A stretch of 64,000 bases of DNA from Asticcacaulis endophyticus (GTDB lineage Bacteria > Pseudomonadota > Alphaproteobacteria > Caulobacterales > Caulobacteraceae). A model generated the notes under the pieces. That model did not search any database and was not told the DNA's origin. It was given only the letters and a program-made list of their open reading frames with translations. Location of the stretch: NCBI RefSeq assembly GCF_014652575.1, contig NZ_BMZB01000003.1, forward strand, positions 1 to 64,000, read 5' to 3'. Shown one piece after another: positions 51,398 through 63,125 of this stretch; position 1 is the stretch's first letter, and every line of letters starts with the position of its first letter. The position numbers and the translations under genes were made by a program.

Positions 51398-52558
51398 ATG
51401 GCCAACAAGCGCAACGACAAAGCAAAATACCGCATCGAACCTGTGGGGGAGCAAGACGGCTATGGTCGGCTCACGCTCAGCGGTGACTGGCGCATAGGCA
51501 ATATAGGCGGCATCGCGCCGCGCCTTAAAGGCGATCTGAAGGCCTTTAGCTCTATCGAGGTTGATTCTGGTGCCTTAGAGCAGCTTGATACCGCCGGGGC
51601 TTATCTTTTGAGCGCGGTCATTGGTGATCGGGTGCGCGGGGAGATATTCGTCGGGCAGGACAATTTTCGTGGGCTTTATGATCTGGTTAGCGGACGCGAT
51701 CTGACGGTTGATGAGTTCCACGAAGACCATGTCCGCCGCGAAGAAAGTGAAAACCCGATTATCCGTGGTCTGGCCAAGCTGGGGGCGGGTGTTGCGGTCA
51801 ATCTGGCAATTTTTACCGCCTTGCTGTCCTTTATCGGGCGCACGGTCGTTACGCTGATCGCGACGATCTTCAACCCTTTGAAGCTGAGGCTTACCCCGCT
51901 TGTCAGCCTGATGCAGCGCGCCGGACTCGAAGCGATCCCGATCGTGGTCGCCTCAAACCTGTTTATCGGTGCAGTCATTGCCTTTCTGGGGGCGATGCAG
52001 TTGAGCCAGTTCGGGGCGCAGGTCTTTAGTATCGAACTGGTCGGTATTGCCGAACTGCGTGAACTGGGCCCGCTGATCACGGCGGTGCTGCTGGCCGGAC
52101 GCAGCGCCTCCAGCTTTGCTGCGGAAATCGGCGCCATGAAGATGAACCAGGAAATTGACGCCATGCGGGTCATGGGCATCGATCCTTACGAAGCGTTGGT
52201 GCTACCGCGCCTGATCGGCCTTGTTTTGATGATCCCGCTGATTACATTTGTGGGGTCGATGGCGGGGATGATCGGCGGTTTTGGGATTATCTGGACGACG
52301 CTGGACTACGGCCCGCCGATGATCCTGCAACGCACGCTCGACTATGTTGATATCAGCCATTTCTTTGTCGGCATGGTCAAAACACCGTTCTATGCGGCCG
52401 CCATTGCCATCATCGGCTGCCACATGGGCATGACGGTGACCGAGGATGTGATCTCACTCGGCCGTCAGGTGACGCGCGCGGTGGTACAGGCGATTTTTGC
52501 CATCTTTGTCATTGATGCGGTGTTTGCCCTTCTGTTGCAGGGAGTGCCCGCCCAATGA
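51398..52558 (+). CDS. mlaE: MlaE-family ABC permease with N-terminal STAS-like domain
   Basis: 386 residues. An N-terminal soluble domain (about 1-120; LDTAGAYLLSAV) looks like STAS, an arrangement common in alphaproteobacteria where MlaB is fused to MlaE. The permease part contains GLEAIPIVVASNLFIGAVIAFLGAMQL and AAEIGAMKMNQEIDAMRVMGIDPYEALVLPRLIGLVLMIPL. Inner-membrane core of the system that keeps phospholipids out of the outer leaflet of the outer membrane. Starts the operon mlaE-mlaF-mlaD-lipoprotein. Confidence 0.9.
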   Translation: MANKRNDKAKYRIEPVGEQDGYGRLTLSGDWRIGNIGGIAPRLKGDLKAFSSIEVDSGALEQLDTAGAYLLSAVIGDRVRGEIFVGQDNFRGLYDLVSGRDLTVDEFHEDHVRREESENPIIRGLAKLGAGVAVNLAIFTALLSFIGRTVVTLIATIFNPLKLRLTPLVSLMQRAGLEAIPIVVASNLFIGAVIAFLGAMQLSQFGAQVFSIELVGIAELRELGPLITAVLLAGRSASSFAAEIGAMKMNQEIDAMRVMGIDPYEALVLPRLIGLVLMIPLITFVGSMAGMIGGFGIIWTTLDYGPPMILQRTLDYVDISHFFVGMVKTPFYAAAIAIIGCHMGMTVTEDVISLGRQVTRAVVQAIFAIFVIDAVFALLLQGVPAQ

Positions 52559-53376
52559 GTGCGTATGAATCCACAACCCGCAATGATGGGCCGCCGATAG
52601 AAATCCGTGGGCTTGTCAATCAGTTCGGTGATCGCGTCATCCATCAGGATCTCGATCTAACGGTTGAGCGCGGCAAAATCTTAGGCGTGGTTGGCGGGTC
52701 GGGCTCTGGCAAGACCGTGTTGCTGAAATCCATTCTGGGGCTTTTGCGGTTCAAATCCGGTCAGATCAATATTTTCGGTCAGGATATTGCGACCGCGTCC
52801 AAAAAACAGAAACTCGATGTCCAGTCGCGCAGTGGCGTTCTGTTCCAGAGCGGGGCATTGTTTTCCTCGCTGACCGTGCTGGAAAACATCATGGTGCCGA
52901 TGGCTGAGTTCACCAAACTGAACCGGCGCGAATCCAAGCGTATTGGCCTGTTGAAAATGTCGCTGGCGGGTCTGCCGCTCAATGCGGCTGACCTGATGCC
53001 GTCGGAACTGTCAGGCGGGATGATCAAACGGGCCGCACTGGCGCGCTCTCTGGCGCTTGATCCGGAACTATTATTTCTGGATGAGCCGACGGCGGGGCTT
53101 GACCCGATTTCGGCGGCCGCGTTCGATGCGTTGATTAAGGAACTGGCGTCAAGTCTGGGGCTGACGGTCTTTATGATCACCCATGACCTTGATAGCCTTT
53201 ATACCATTACGGATGAGGTGGCGGTTCTGGCCGACAAGCATGTGGTGGCCAAGGCGCCACCGCTGGAACTGGAAAAATCAGACCATCCGTGGATACACGA
53301 ATATTTTCATGGTCCGCGCGGCCGCTTAGGCGGAAAGATGCGCGATCATACCCCTTCTGGCGATCAGGAAAGCTGA
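52555..53376 (+). CDS. mlaF: MlaF-family ABC ATPase
   Basis: 273 residues. Walker A VVGGSGSGKT, signature ELSGGMIKRAALARSL, Walker B LLFLDEPTAGLDP, switch ITHDLDSL. ATPase for MlaE. Overlaps mlaE by 4 nt and is followed by mlaD after 4 nt. Confidence 0.92.
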   Translation: MSAYESTTRNDGPPIEIRGLVNQFGDRVIHQDLDLTVERGKILGVVGGSGSGKTVLLKSILGLLRFKSGQINIFGQDIATASKKQKLDVQSRSGVLFQSGALFSSLTVLENIMVPMAEFTKLNRRESKRIGLLKMSLAGLPLNAADLMPSELSGGMIKRAALARSLALDPELLFLDEPTAGLDPISAAAFDALIKELASSLGLTVFMITHDLDSLYTITDEVAVLADKHVVAKAPPLELEKSDHPWIHEYFHGPRGRLGGKMRDHTPSGDQES

Positions 53377-53380
53377 GACG

Positions 53381-54319
53381 ATGGAAAGACAAGCTCATTA
53401 TGCCTTTGTGGGCCTCGTGACCCTGCTGCTGCTGGCGGCGGGGCTGGCCTTCACGTTCTGGCTGGTTCGCTTTGATTTTAACCAGAGCTATGACACCTAT
53501 GATGTCGTCTTTACCTCCTCGGTCAGCGGTCTGGTCGAAGGCGGAGAGGTCCACTTCAACGGCATCAAGGTCGGTGAAGTCACGGATCTGCGTCTGGGCA
53601 AGGTCGACAACAAGCAGGTGATCGCAACCGTGCGTCTTGACGGGGAAACGCCGGTGCGGGTGGATTCGACCGCGACCTTAGAGCCGATGGGCGTCACCGG
53701 TCTCAACTATATTCAGATCACACCCGGCGGCAATAAATCGCCTTATCTTGTGCGCAAGAGCCTGTCTGGCCCTAATCCGGTGATTAAGGGTAAGCCCGGC
53801 GCGCTTGATTTGCTGCTGCAAGGTGGGGGCTCGGTGATCCAGAACGCCTACACGACCCTTGACCGCGTCAACCGGCTGCTGTCGGATAAGAACCTGATGA
53901 CTCTGACCAAAAGTCTTGAAAATATAGAAAATTTTACCGCCGATCTCAAAGATCGTGAGCAGATGCTCAACGATACCCATGAGGCGATCGTCAGTGCGGG
54001 GTTGGCTGCCGATGAGGTGGCGCGCCTGGCTAAGTCCACCGACGCCCTGGTCGGTGAGCGGGCACCCCAGACGCTGGCCAAGATGGAAGATGCGGCTGAG
54101 CGGTTCGGCAAGGCGTCGGACGAACTGGCAAAGCTGGCGGTCGCCTTAGAGGCCCCCGCGACCGAAGTGTCGGAGACCACCTTGCCGGATATTCAGGAAA
54201 CCCTGCAAAACCTCAACGAAGCGACCCGGTCGCTGGAACAACTGGTCGAAGAGGCCCGCTCAAGCCCGCAGGGCCTGATCAGCAAACCCGTCGCCAAGGA
54301 CAGAAAGGTCAAAGAATGA
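53381..54319 (+). CDS. mlaD: MlaD-family MCE-domain protein
   Basis: 312 residues. One N-terminal helix (YAFVGLVTLLLLAAGLAFTF) and an MCE domain (about 40-120: FTSSVSGLVEGGEVHFNGIKVGEV, LEPMGVTGLNYIQIT). A long helical coiled-coil region follows (about 150-300) with repeated heptads. It links the inner-membrane transporter to the periplasm and passes lipid. The C-terminal tail is longer than in E. coli MlaD (about 180 residues), as in other alphaproteobacteria. Confidence 0.9.
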   Translation: MERQAHYAFVGLVTLLLLAAGLAFTFWLVRFDFNQSYDTYDVVFTSSVSGLVEGGEVHFNGIKVGEVTDLRLGKVDNKQVIATVRLDGETPVRVDSTATLEPMGVTGLNYIQITPGGNKSPYLVRKSLSGPNPVIKGKPGALDLLLQGGGSVIQNAYTTLDRVNRLLSDKNLMTLTKSLENIENFTADLKDREQMLNDTHEAIVSAGLAADEVARLAKSTDALVGERAPQTLAKMEDAAERFGKASDELAKLAVALEAPATEVSETTLPDIQETLQNLNEATRSLEQLVEEARSSPQGLISKPVAKDRKVKE

Positions 54320-54996
54320 ACCGTCATATGGTTTCCCGCCGCCAGTTACTGACCCTTGGGGCGGTTTTGACCGCGTCAACCGCGCTTGGTGGCTGTATCA
54401 CCCTGCTGCCCAATGTCGATCCGGTGCAGCTTTATCGCTTTGGCTTCAATGCCGATTTGCTTAAAAGCGGCAATGAGGTCGCGTCTGAGCCCGTCACAGG
54501 TGGTGAAGCGGCTGAGGTCTACATCTCCGGCATCAATCTGCCCAAGGCAGCGGCAGGGGATGGCATTCTTACGACCGAAAACTCACTCGTGTCCTATATC
54601 GAAGGCGCGCGCTGGGCATCGCCGGCTGATACCCTGTTTGAAAGCGCTGTGTCCGAAGGCTTTGACCGGGTGGCCAAACATGTTCGACTGTCGGATCGTG
54701 GACGCGGGGCCGCCAAATACCGGCTGGACATTCAGGTGCGCCGCTTTGAGACCGCCTATGCCAAGCGTCAGCCGACGGTGGTGATCGCTCTGGATGTGAC
54801 GATGGTGCGCTTGTCGAACCGCACGGCGGTGGCGCACAAATATCTGTCGCGGGAGGTCAAGGCGGGCAGCAACCGGGTCGGCGAGATTGTCCCGGCCTAC
54901 GAAGAGGCCACGACCCTCATGATTGCCGATATCGTGGCCTTTGCCGAAGGGACGGTGAAGGGGCAGGCTCTGGTGGTTCAGAGCCCGACCTCGTAA
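54316..54996 (+). CDS. ABC-type transport auxiliary lipoprotein (PqiC/DUF330 type)
   Basis: 226 residues. The N-terminus [22 protein letters not shown] combines an SRR twin-arginine-like motif with a lipobox, so the mature protein is a lipoprotein, probably of the outer membrane. The body matches the auxiliary lipoprotein family of MCE systems ([40 protein letters not shown]). Last gene of the mla operon, overlapping mlaD by 4 nt. Confidence 0.85.
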   Translation: MNRHMVSRRQLLTLGAVLTASTALGGCITLLPNVDPVQLYRFGFNADLLKSGNEVASEPVTGGEAAEVYISGINLPKAAAGDGILTTENSLVSYIEGARWASPADTLFESAVSEGFDRVAKHVRLSDRGRGAAKYRLDIQVRRFETAYAKRQPTVVIALDVTMVRLSNRTAVAHKYLSREVKAGSNRVGEIVPAYEEATTLMIADIVAFAEGTVKGQALVVQSPTS

Positions 54997-55619
54997 TCGG
55001 CATCGGTCAGGCGGGCCACGTCGTCCAGTGTCACGTCGGGTGCTAACTCTTTGAGTATCAGGCCGGAGCCGTCCGGTTTGACCTCAAATACGCCCAGCGT
55101 CGAGATAATCAGATTGACTACCTGGGTGCCGGTTAGTGGCAGGGTGCAGGCCTTTAGCACCTTGGATTCGCCGTGCTTATTGGCGTGTTCCATGACCACA
55201 ACCACGCGCTTAACACCGGCTACCAGATCCATAGCCCCGCCCATACCCTTGACCAGCTTTCCGGGGATCATCCAGTTGGCGATGTCGCCGTTTTGAGCGA
55301 CTTCCATAGCCCCCAAAATGGTCAGGTCGATATGGCCGCCGCGGATCATGGCAAACGAATCTGATGATGAGAAATAAGCAGTTTCATCCAGTTCGGTAAT
55401 GGTCTGCTTACCCGCATTGATCAAATCAGCGTCGATCTCGGCCTCGGTCGGGAAGGGGCCCATGCCCAGCATACCGTTTTCCGATTGCAGGGTGACCGTC
55501 ATTCCTGCGGGAATGTGGTTGGCCACAAGGGTCGGAATGCCGATGCCCAGATTGACGTAATAGCCGTCCTGCAATTCCTTGGCGGCGCGCTCGGCTAACT
55601 GATCTCGTGTCCAAGGCAT
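54978..55619 (-). CDS. scoB: 3-Oxoacid CoA-transferase subunit B
   Basis: 213 residues from the ATG at 55619 (AGGA 8 nt upstream). Catalytic Glu in the SENGMLGMG motif and the [24 protein letters not shown] region identify the beta subunit. With ScoA it transfers CoA from succinyl-CoA to acetoacetate (ketone body use, or in storage-polymer metabolism). Its 3' end overlaps the converging lipoprotein gene by 19 nt. Confidence 0.93.
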   Translation of the reverse strand: MPWTRDQLAERAAKELQDGYYVNLGIGIPTLVANHIPAGMTVTLQSENGMLGMGPFPTEAEIDADLINAGKQTITELDETAYFSSSDSFAMIRGGHIDLTILGAMEVAQNGDIANWMIPGKLVKGMGGAMDLVAGVKRVVVVMEHANKHGESKVLKACTLPLTGTQVVNLIISTLGVFEVKPDGSGLILKELAPDVTLDDVARLTDADYEVGL

Positions 55620-55688
55620 ATGTATTTTCCTATCTAGTACAAACAGTGCAGCCGTCACCAAGTTTAGGGTAGGGGGCTTGCCCCTTGC

Positions 55689-56402
55689 TTAAACTCCTTC
55701 AGTTTGGCGGATAGTCCGCTGCTCAATGCGCTTTTCAAACGTGCCCTGCACGATGCGGTCAACATAGATGCCGGGGGTGTGGATATGGTCGGGATCGAGC
55801 GCGCCCACCGGCACGATTTCTTCGACCTCGGCCACGCAGATTTTCCCGGCGGTCGCCATCATCGGATTAAAGTTGCGGGCCGTCTTGCGGAAAATCAGAT
55901 TGCCGCGGGCATCACCCTTCCAGGCCTTGATGATCGACAGGTCAGCGACAAGGCCCGTTTCCAGCACATAGTTTTTGCCGTTAAAGTCTTTAGTTTCCTT
56001 ACCCTCTGCCACCAGAGTGCCATAGCCGGTCGCGGTATAAAACCCCGGAATACCAGCGCCACCGGCGCGGATACGCTCGGCCAGCGTGCCTTGCGGGTTG
56101 AACTCCAGTTCAAGCTCACCGGCCAGATACTGGCGCTCAAATTCTTTGTTTTCCCCGACGTAGGACGAGATCATTTTTTTGATTTGGCGGGTATTGAGCA
56201 GCATCCCTAAGCCAAATCCATCAACCCCGGCATTATTGGAAATGACGGTAAGATCTTTGGTGCCCGCATCACGCACGGCGGCGATCAGGTTTTCCGGGAT
56301 GCCGCAGAGACCAAATCCGCCGGACATGATGGTCATGCCGTCGAACAGCAGCCCGTCAAGTGCGCCTTTGGCGTCTGTGTAAACCTTGCTGGCCGATGTC
56401 AT
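55689..56402 (-). CDS. scoA: 3-Oxoacid CoA-transferase subunit A
   Basis: 237 residues with [24 protein letters not shown] (GxGGFG motif binding CoA) and VIAP-like [18 protein letters not shown]. Alpha subunit of the heteromeric CoA-transferase, cytoplasmic. It lies 69 nt upstream of scoB in one unit. Confidence 0.93.
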   Translation of the reverse strand: MTSASKVYTDAKGALDGLLFDGMTIMSGGFGLCGIPENLIAAVRDAGTKDLTVISNNAGVDGFGLGMLLNTRQIKKMISSYVGENKEFERQYLAGELELEFNPQGTLAERIRAGGAGIPGFYTATGYGTLVAEGKETKDFNGKNYVLETGLVADLSIIKAWKGDARGNLIFRKTARNFNPMMATAGKICVAEVEEIVPVGALDPDHIHTPGIYVDRIVQGTFEKRIEQRTIRQTEGV

Positions 56403-56504
56403 GTGCGTGCCTCGCCCTGGTGCGTTTATGTTGGGGCGAGGCTATGCCATATCGGCTTGATTTGTCACGCGCAAATACGCTGCGCTGCGGCAAAATTATG
56501 TGAT

Positions 56505-57728
56505 TTACCCTGCCGTCAGAAATGGTTTGAGCGACGCCGCAGCGTCGGCCACGACGGACGGATCGAGCGGCACACCCTTGGCAATCAGTTGCTTGGCGGC
56601 CATGAAATCGGCGGGGCGATTGACGCATTCGGCGGCGCGCAAACGGTGGTCATCATCGAGATGGAATACACTGAACGCCCCATCATCAGGATCACCGCGC
56701 ACAACCGTGTTTGACACCGGCGGGATCAGGCCCGCGATCTGCAGCTTATAGTCATATTGATCGGACCAAAACCACGGCACTTCCGGGGCGGGCGGTTTGG
56801 AGCCTGCAATGGCTGCGGCGGCTTGCTTAGCTTGTTCCAGCGCATTGGGCACGCTCTCCAGACGGTAGCGGCCCTCATAAAACGGCTGCACCATGCGCGA
56901 GGTCACATCGCCGATGGCAAAGATGTTCGGATCAGACGTGCGGGCCTCATGATCGACCTGCACCCCGTTTTCACAAAGCAGACCGCAGGCGCGCGCCAGA
57001 TCATCGCAGGGCAGGGCACCAATACCGACCAGCAGCAGGTAAAACGGGAAGCCTTCACCGGTGTTTAATTGAACCGTAACGTCCCCATTGTCTCTGGGGG
57101 CGACAACCTCGATCGTGGAACCAAGGTGGAAATTGACACCGTTATCTTTATGAACGCGCGTAAAAAAATCCGAAATAGCACGAGAGGCTACACGCGCTAG
57201 AATACGTTCTTCGCGCTCAAAAATGGAGACTATACAACCAAGTTTGCGGGCTGCTGCGGCGACTTCGAGGCCAACATATCCGGCACCAATTAATCCAATA
57301 GGTTCACTCGGCATCAGACGCGATTTCAATGCTTCCGCTTGCTCGATCGTGTGAAGCCTGTAGATAGGAGCTTCCGCATACGCTGCCGCAAACGACCGCG
57401 CGGTCGATCCGGTGGCGAGTATCAGATGGTTGTAGCCGATACGGGCGCCATCGCTCAGTTCAATCTGTTGGGCTTCACGGTCAATCGTTGATACGCGAGT
57501 GTTAAAGCGCACCGTGATATTTTTTTCAGCGTAAAAACTGCCCGGACGCAGATAGAGGTCTTCTTCCTCGGCTTCGCCTTTCAGCCACGCCTTAGATAGT
57601 GGGGGGCGCTGATAGGGCAGGTAGGCTTCCGCCCCGATCAGGGTGATCTCGCCCTCATAGCCATATTGCCGCAGAAAGGCCGCGGCACTGCCCCCGGCAT
57701 GACCCGCGCCGATGATCACCACGGCCAT
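56505..57728 (-). CDS. FAD-dependent ferredoxin/rubredoxin reductase
   Basis: 407 residues. FAD-binding VVIIGAGHAGGSAA at the N-terminus, second dinucleotide site IGLIGAGYVGLEVAA, and FAIGDVTSRM for flavin. The pattern YLPYQRPPLSKAWLKG is typical of ferredoxin reductases of dioxygenase and P450 systems. It passes electrons from NAD(P)H to a small iron-sulfur protein. No partner gene nearby. It is 3 nt before folD on the same message. Confidence 0.88.
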   Translation of the reverse strand: MAVVIIGAGHAGGSAAAFLRQYGYEGEITLIGAEAYLPYQRPPLSKAWLKGEAEEEDLYLRPGSFYAEKNITVRFNTRVSTIDREAQQIELSDGARIGYNHLILATGSTARSFAAAYAEAPIYRLHTIEQAEALKSRLMPSEPIGLIGAGYVGLEVAAAARKLGCIVSIFEREERILARVASRAISDFFTRVHKDNGVNFHLGSTIEVVAPRDNGDVTVQLNTGEGFPFYLLLVGIGALPCDDLARACGLLCENGVQVDHEARTSDPNIFAIGDVTSRMVQPFYEGRYRLESVPNALEQAKQAAAAIAGSKPPAPEVPWFWSDQYDYKLQIAGLIPPVSNTVVRGDPDDGAFSVFHLDDDHRLRAAECVNRPADFMAAKQLIAKGVPLDPSVVADAAASLKPFLTAG

Positions 57729-57731
57729 GGG

Positions 57732-58643
57732 TTATAGCCCTTCCGGTGCGGGCAGACCGTGTTGCAGGCATGCAGCATGCAGGGTGTTGTTCAAAAGGCA
57801 GGCAATGGTCATTGGCCCGACGCCGCGCGGCACTGGCGTAATCGCCTTGGCGCGCAGCTTGGCGGCCTCGAAATCGACATCGCCAACTACTTTGGATTTG
57901 CCGTCAACCTCGATGCGGTTGATGCCGACATCGATGACATAGGCGCCGTCCTTGACCCAATCGCCTGCGATGAATTTGGGGCGACCGACCGCCGCAACCA
58001 GAATATCAGCCGTCAGGCATAATTCTTTGAGATTTCTGGTTTTTGAATGCGCAATGGTTACCGTGCAATCCTGATTAAGCAGCAATTGCGCCATCGGTTT
58101 GCCGACAATATTTGAGCGCCCTACGATGACGGCGTTCATACCCGAAAGCGATCCGTCGCCGTGAGTTTTGACGGCATCTTTCAGCAGCATCAGGCTGCCT
58201 AATGGGGTGCAGGGGACAATGCCGTCAAGACCCACGGCCAGTTTCCCGGCATTTTCAACGTGGAAACCGTCCACGTCTTTGAGCGGATCGATGGCGTCAA
58301 TCACCTTAAGCGACGACATATGCTTAGGCAGGGGTAACTGCACCAATATGCCATTGACCGCGCTGTCGGCATTCAGTTCAGCGATCAATTTCAGCAAGTC
58401 ATCTTCGGTCGTGGTGTCCGGCAAGGTGATGGTGCGCGACTCCATGCCGATGGCTCGCGTGCTTTCGCCCTTATTCTTGACATAAATCTGGCTGGCCGGA
58501 TCGTCACCGACAATAACGACCACCAGGCAAGGCGTTATACCGTGGGCGGCCTTCAGTTCCGCAACCTTGACCGCCAGTCGGTCCCGCAGACCCTTGGCGT
58601 AGCCAAACCCGTCGATAATATTGCCCAGATTGGTGTCGGTCAT
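57732..58643 (-). CDS. folD: Methylenetetrahydrofolate dehydrogenase/cyclohydrolase
   Basis: 303 residues. Family motifs: [66 protein letters not shown]. Bifunctional enzyme that makes 10-formyl-THF from methylene-THF in one-carbon metabolism, cytoplasmic. It is the upstream partner of the ferredoxin-reductase gene. Confidence 0.95.
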   Translation of the reverse strand: MTDTNLGNIIDGFGYAKGLRDRLAVKVAELKAAHGITPCLVVVIVGDDPASQIYVKNKGESTRAIGMESRTITLPDTTTEDDLLKLIAELNADSAVNGILVQLPLPKHMSSLKVIDAIDPLKDVDGFHVENAGKLAVGLDGIVPCTPLGSLMLLKDAVKTHGDGSLSGMNAVIVGRSNIVGKPMAQLLLNQDCTVTIAHSKTRNLKELCLTADILVAAVGRPKFIAGDWVKDGAYVIDVGINRIEVDGKSKVVGDVDFEAAKLRAKAITPVPRGVGPMTIACLLNNTLHAACLQHGLPAPEGL

Positions 58644-58669
58644 AAAAAAAGGCTCGCGCGCTGTTGCAA

Positions 58670-59503
58670 CTAACCCGGTCTATAAGACCGCTCAAGGTGA
58701 GAAAGCAAGGCCTCAACTAGCGATTTCAGGCGCATTGACATGGCCATCGCAAGCTCAGGATGGAATGTGCGCGGGTCGGCTGTATCGAGATACCGATCCT
58801 GCACAATCTCGGTCTGAAGGCTGAACTGGTTGATCACAGGCCGACCATAATGGCGGGTCGTGTAGCCGCCCTTAAAGCGGCCATCGAGCACGCTGGAAAA
58901 CGGTGATGGCGTCTCTTGCCAGTCGCGTATCATGCCAAGCAATTCTGGCGACAGGGTTTGTCCGTCATTGCTGCCCAGATTGATATCCGGCAATGACCCG
59001 CTGAACAGGCTGGGGATCGCGCTGCGGATCGAGTGGGCGTCAATCAGCAAGGCATAGCCATGCCGCACGCGGGTCGCGGCCAGAATCTCAGTCAATCGTT
59101 GATGATAGGGTGCGTGATACTGCAGCCGTCGGTGTTCAACCTCAGCGGCATCGGGCTCCAGCCCTGCGATATACAGCGGCTGAAGATCAAAATCCGTCAG
59201 CGGGCACAGGGCTGTCTCGAATTTGCCAGGATATAGCGCGCCACCATCAGGCGGACGATTAAGATCAATGACATAGCGGCTATGGGTCGCCCATAATGTG
59301 CTGGCGCCCAGATCGCGGGCAAAATCGTAAAGCCGGTGAACATGAAAATCGGTTTCGCCCACACTCTGTCCCGTCGGTGTCATACGAACGGCAATATCTT
59401 CGGGCAGATGGGTGCCGACATGCGGGGCGGCAATCACCAGTGGTCCGTCGCCGGGCTGGTGCTCAAATATAGCCATATCCGCAGAGGCTGTGGTTTCATC
59501 CAT
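58670..59503 (-). CDS. N-formylglutamate amidohydrolase
   Basis: 277 residues. [51 protein letters not shown] and [13 protein letters not shown] with the metal-binding DxH pattern match the HutG-type enzyme that hydrolyses N-formylglutamate in histidine breakdown. No other hut gene is in view, so the generic family name is safer than a pathway claim. The start at 59503 is uncertain; a downstream ATG at 59476 is possible. Confidence 0.85.
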   Translation of the reverse strand: MDETTASADMAIFEHQPGDGPLVIAAPHVGTHLPEDIAVRMTPTGQSVGETDFHVHRLYDFARDLGASTLWATHSRYVIDLNRPPDGGALYPGKFETALCPLTDFDLQPLYIAGLEPDAAEVEHRRLQYHAPYHQRLTEILAATRVRHGYALLIDAHSIRSAIPSLFSGSLPDINLGSNDGQTLSPELLGMIRDWQETPSPFSSVLDGRFKGGYTTRHYGRPVINQFSLQTEIVQDRYLDTADPRTFHPELAMAMSMRLKSLVEALLSHLERSYRPG

Positions 59504-59571
59504 GATTTATGTGAGCCGTGTTCGTTGATGTCTGTCAAGCGCGGCGGAGTTGGGGTATCTACTGACACGTC

Positions 59572-61419
59572 ATGGAATCGAAATTACTGATCAACATCTT
59601 CATCTTTCTGGCGGCCGCCTGCGTGGTGGTGCCGCTGGCATCGCGTTTTAAGCTCGGTTCGGTTCTGGGCTACCTGATTGTCGGTGTTCTGATCGGGCCA
59701 TTTGCTCTGGGGTTGATTGACCAGCCGGAACGGATCATGGGCTTTGCCGAATTTGGCGTGATCATGATGTTGTTCCTGATTGGGCTTGAGCTTGAGCCGG
59801 ACACCTTGTGGCGGTTACGGCGCTCGATTATTGGCATGGGCGGCTTGCAGGTGGTGGTCACCAGTGTGGCGATCATGCTCATTGGGGTGGCTATGGGCCA
59901 TGACTGGCAGACGACGCTGGCGGTCGGCATGGCTCTGTCACTGTCGTCGACGGCCCTTGTTATGCAGATGCTGCAAGAGAAAAAGCTGCTGCACACCAAT
60001 GTGGGGCAGACCTCGTTTTCGGTCCTGTTGTTTCAGGACATAGCCGTCATTTTTATTCTGATCCTGTTGCCGTTTCTGGCGGCCTCGCTTGGGGTGCCCG
60101 AAAGCCGGATCGCCAACGAGGCCGGCCATGCCGATGGGTTATTAGCGGGCGCACCGGCATGGATGCAGGCGGGGGCCGTCGTTCTGGTGCTCGGCACCAT
60201 GGTCATGGCCGCGCGCTTTATCCTGCCCAAGCTGTTTCATGCGGTGGCGAAGACCAACTTGCGTGAATTGTTTACGGCGACCTCTCTGGCGCTGGTGGTG
60301 GGTACGACCGTGCTGATGGAAATGGTGGGGGTATCTCCGGCCTTGGGGGCCTTTATTGGCGGGGTGATCCTCGCCAACTCTGAATATAAGCGCACGATTG
60401 AGACCGATATCGAGCCATTTAAGGGCTTGCTGCTGGGCCTGTTTTTTATCTCGGTCGGCATGGGCATGAATTTCGATGTCCTGCTTGATAATCCGTTTGG
60501 TCTGATGGCGGCTGTCCTTGGGCTGATTGCCGTTAAGGCCGTGGTTATCATGGCTCTGGCCAAATGGTTTGGCTTTAGCGGCGAGGAAAACCTGGGGCTG
60601 GCACTGGGGCTGGCGCAGGGTGGGGAATTCGCCTTCGTATTGTTTCAGATGATCTATGGCTTACGGATTATCGGCGGCGAGATGTATCGTTCGCTCATGC
60701 TGATCGTGGCCATATCGATCGCCTGCACGCCGCTGATTATGGAGCTATATGCCCGCTATATCGTGCCGCGGTTTTTGACGGTTTTGCCGGACCGAAAATT
60801 TGATGAAATCAATGAGCGCAACAGCGTCATCATCGCGGGCTTTGGTCGCTACGGTCAGGTCATTGGCCGGTTTCTGCGCCATCAGGGCGTCGGTATCACC
60901 GTGCTTGAGAATAATCCCGACCAGATCGAACTGGTGCGCAAATTCGGGTCTACGGCCTATTTCGGGGATGCTACTAGGCTAGATCTGTTGCGCGGCGCCG
61001 GTGCCGCTCAGGCGCGAGTTCTGGTGGTGGCGGTCGATGGAGCCGAGGATGCCCTGAATATCGTGCGCATGGCCAAACAGTATTTTCCGAACCTGAAAAT
61101 CTATGCCCGCGCCCGTAACCGTCGCCATGCCTATGAACTGGATAAGGCCGGGGCCGATCATTTTCGGCGTGAGACCTTTGAATCGTCGCTGAATATGGCG
61201 CGTGAGGTGATGATTGCCCTGGGCTTCAAGCCTGCGGACATGGAGCGCAAGGCCAAGAAGTTTATGGCCCATGACGTCATGACGCTCAAAAAATCGTTTG
61301 AGTTCTTCGACAATGAGCCTGAACTGGTCAATATGTCCAAGCTTAGCGCCGAAGAACTGGAGCGCATCCTGCGCGAAGATGTCGCTGACCCGGAAAAAAT
61401 CAACACCAACCTGCGTTAA
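59572..61419 (+). CDS. CPA2 cation:proton antiporter with RCK domain (KefB/KefC-like)
   Basis: 615 residues. Membrane domain (about 1-385) with [26 protein letters not shown] (Kef signature), [12 protein letters not shown] and [15 protein letters not shown]; then a cytoplasmic TrkA-N/RCK domain (about 415-535) with [30 protein letters not shown] binding NAD(H). It exports K+ (or Na+) in exchange for H+, gated by nucleotides or glutathione adducts in relatives. Together with kdp it suggests active K+ control. The 3' end overlaps the converging chemoreceptor by 4 nt. Confidence 0.88.
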   Translation: MESKLLINIFIFLAAACVVVPLASRFKLGSVLGYLIVGVLIGPFALGLIDQPERIMGFAEFGVIMMLFLIGLELEPDTLWRLRRSIIGMGGLQVVVTSVAIMLIGVAMGHDWQTTLAVGMALSLSSTALVMQMLQEKKLLHTNVGQTSFSVLLFQDIAVIFILILLPFLAASLGVPESRIANEAGHADGLLAGAPAWMQAGAVVLVLGTMVMAARFILPKLFHAVAKTNLRELFTATSLALVVGTTVLMEMVGVSPALGAFIGGVILANSEYKRTIETDIEPFKGLLLGLFFISVGMGMNFDVLLDNPFGLMAAVLGLIAVKAVVIMALAKWFGFSGEENLGLALGLAQGGEFAFVLFQMIYGLRIIGGEMYRSLMLIVAISIACTPLIMELYARYIVPRFLTVLPDRKFDEINERNSVIIAGFGRYGQVIGRFLRHQGVGITVLENNPDQIELVRKFGSTAYFGDATRLDLLRGAGAAQARVLVVAVDGAEDALNIVRMAKQYFPNLKIYARARNRRHAYELDKAGADHFRRETFESSLNMAREVMIALGFKPADMERKAKKFMAHDVMTLKKSFEFFDNEPELVNMSKLSAEELERILREDVADPEKINTNLR

Positions 61420-63125
61420 GCGGCCCGGTCAGACGCGAAGGTTTCGACCGCGTCCGACAGGCGCGACAGGGCTCCGGATACACGATCGGCGGCGGTAGCT
61501 AAATCCTGCGCGGTCTGACGTGAGGCGGCGACGCGCTCAGACGCTCTGACCACGGCCTGACGGGTATCATCGGCACTGCGGGCGGCCGACGCTGCGCCAT
61601 CGGAAATGGCCGAAGACGATACGCTTTGGTCCGCGACTGCGCCTGACATGGCCGAAGCCAGATTTTGCACCTCACCCAGCACCGACGTGATGTTGGTGAT
61701 GGCATCGACCGTGTCGCGAGTGGCGGTCTGGATTTCGCTGATCTGGGCCACGATATCCTCGGTCGCCTTGGCGGTCTGGTTGGCGAGCGATTTGACTTCG
61801 GTGGCGACGACGGCAAAGCCTTTGCCAGCCTCACCGGCGCGGGCGGCCTCAATAGTGGCGTTGAGGGCCAGCAGGTTGGTCTGGGCCGCAATCTGGCGGA
61901 TCAGTCGCACCACATCATCGATTTTTTCAGCCGCATTGGCCAGTTGAGCGACCTTGACCGTAGCCGCATCGCCTTCGACGGTGGCCTTGTGCAGGGCTTC
62001 GGACGTGCTTTGAACCGAAGCTGAGACTTCATCAACCGCGCGCGCCAGGGTCTGGGAGGCTTCGGCCACATGGGCGACGGTGCGCGACGCTTCGTCGCTG
62101 GTGTGGGCCGCGGCCCCCGTTGATTTTTCCGTGTCTGTGGCGCTGGACTGCATATCGCCGGAGAGCTGGCTAAGCGCACGAACATCACTGCTTAAAATAT
62201 CAAACAGACTGCGTGTGGTTTGCAGAAATGTGGCCACGCCGGTTTGGGTACTGTCACGACGAGCGAGCGCCTGAGCGGCCTCAATGGCCTGTTGTTCGCG
62301 CAGGGTTTCGCGCTCACGGGCCGCATCGCGAAGATTAGCAATCGCGCGCCCGATCAGGCCGATTTCGTCGCTGTCATTTTGATGCGGGATGTCGCGATCC
62401 AGTTGACCCTGAGCGATGTCGCGCGCGGCATTTGATATTTTATCGATCTTTTTCAGCTCTTTCGACAGCAGGCTGTAGACCACGAGTGAGGACACGAGCA
62501 GCATGATCACCGCCATGCCCGCAAGCTTCAGGGCTTGGCCGATCAGAGCGGCATTAAGATCGGAAACCTTAGCTGCGCCGACAAAGATGATGCCGATGAC
62601 CTTACCGTCAGCATTGATGACCGGCGTGTAGGCGGTCTGGTATTTTTCACCGACAATGGCGGCGACACCGAAAAAGGGTTTACCCTCAGACACGGCGGGG
62701 AAGGCGGCACTGTCCTTGCCCAAGGGGGTGCCGACCGCGCGGGCCCCGTCGGGTTTAATGACATTGGTGGTCAGGCGCACGAAATCGGCTGCGGCGTCAT
62801 CAGCTTTGAAAACCGTTACATAGCCTTTGTTGATCTGGCCAATGTCATCGACCAGACTGTTGTCAGCGAAGTCAGGGATGCTGTCGGCGCGCACCGCCTG
62901 AACAATCCCGGCGTCATTGGTGTCAACCTGTGTGCCTGGGGCTACGGCGGCATATTTATCGGCGGCGACCCTTAAAGACCACTCCAGTTGCTGGCGGACC
63001 TGATCATCAAGCCGGCCTTTCATGGCCACGAAATCGAGCAGGGCTGTGACCACGACGGCGGCGGCGATACAGACAAACACTGCGCTCAGGATGCGACCTT
63101 TGAGCGACGACAGAATTTTGGCCAC
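61416..63125 (-). CDS. Methyl-accepting chemotaxis protein with Cache sensor domain
   Basis: 569 residues from the GTG at 63125 (AAGGGA upstream). Two helices (about 10-35 and 210-235) bound a periplasmic Cache-type domain ([47 protein letters not shown]), then HAMP and a signalling domain with the conserved tip [21 protein letters not shown]. It reports an external chemical to the CheA-CheW complex. C-terminal pentapeptide for CheR docking not seen. Confidence 0.92.
   Translation of the reverse strand: MAKILSSLKGRILSAVFVCIAAAVVVTALLDFVAMKGRLDDQVRQQLEWSLRVAADKYAAVAPGTQVDTNDAGIVQAVRADSIPDFADNSLVDDIGQINKGYVTVFKADDAAADFVRLTTNVIKPDGARAVGTPLGKDSAAFPAVSEGKPFFGVAAIVGEKYQTAYTPVINADGKVIGIIFVGAAKVSDLNAALIGQALKLAGMAVIMLLVSSLVVYSLLSKELKKIDKISNAARDIAQGQLDRDIPHQNDSDEIGLIGRAIANLRDAARERETLREQQAIEAAQALARRDSTQTGVATFLQTTRSLFDILSSDVRALSQLSGDMQSSATDTEKSTGAAAHTSDEASRTVAHVAEASQTLARAVDEVSASVQSTSEALHKATVEGDAATVKVAQLANAAEKIDDVVRLIRQIAAQTNLLALNATIEAARAGEAGKGFAVVATEVKSLANQTAKATEDIVAQISEIQTATRDTVDAITNITSVLGEVQNLASAMSGAVADQSVSSSAISDGAASAARSADDTRQAVVRASERVAASRQTAQDLATAADRVSGALSRLSDAVETFASDRAA

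Noticed and set aside
58670-59503. Full histidine-utilisation operon around the N-formylglutamate amidohydrolase
   Set aside because: No hutH, hutU, hutI or regulator lies next to it; neighbours are folD and an antiporter.
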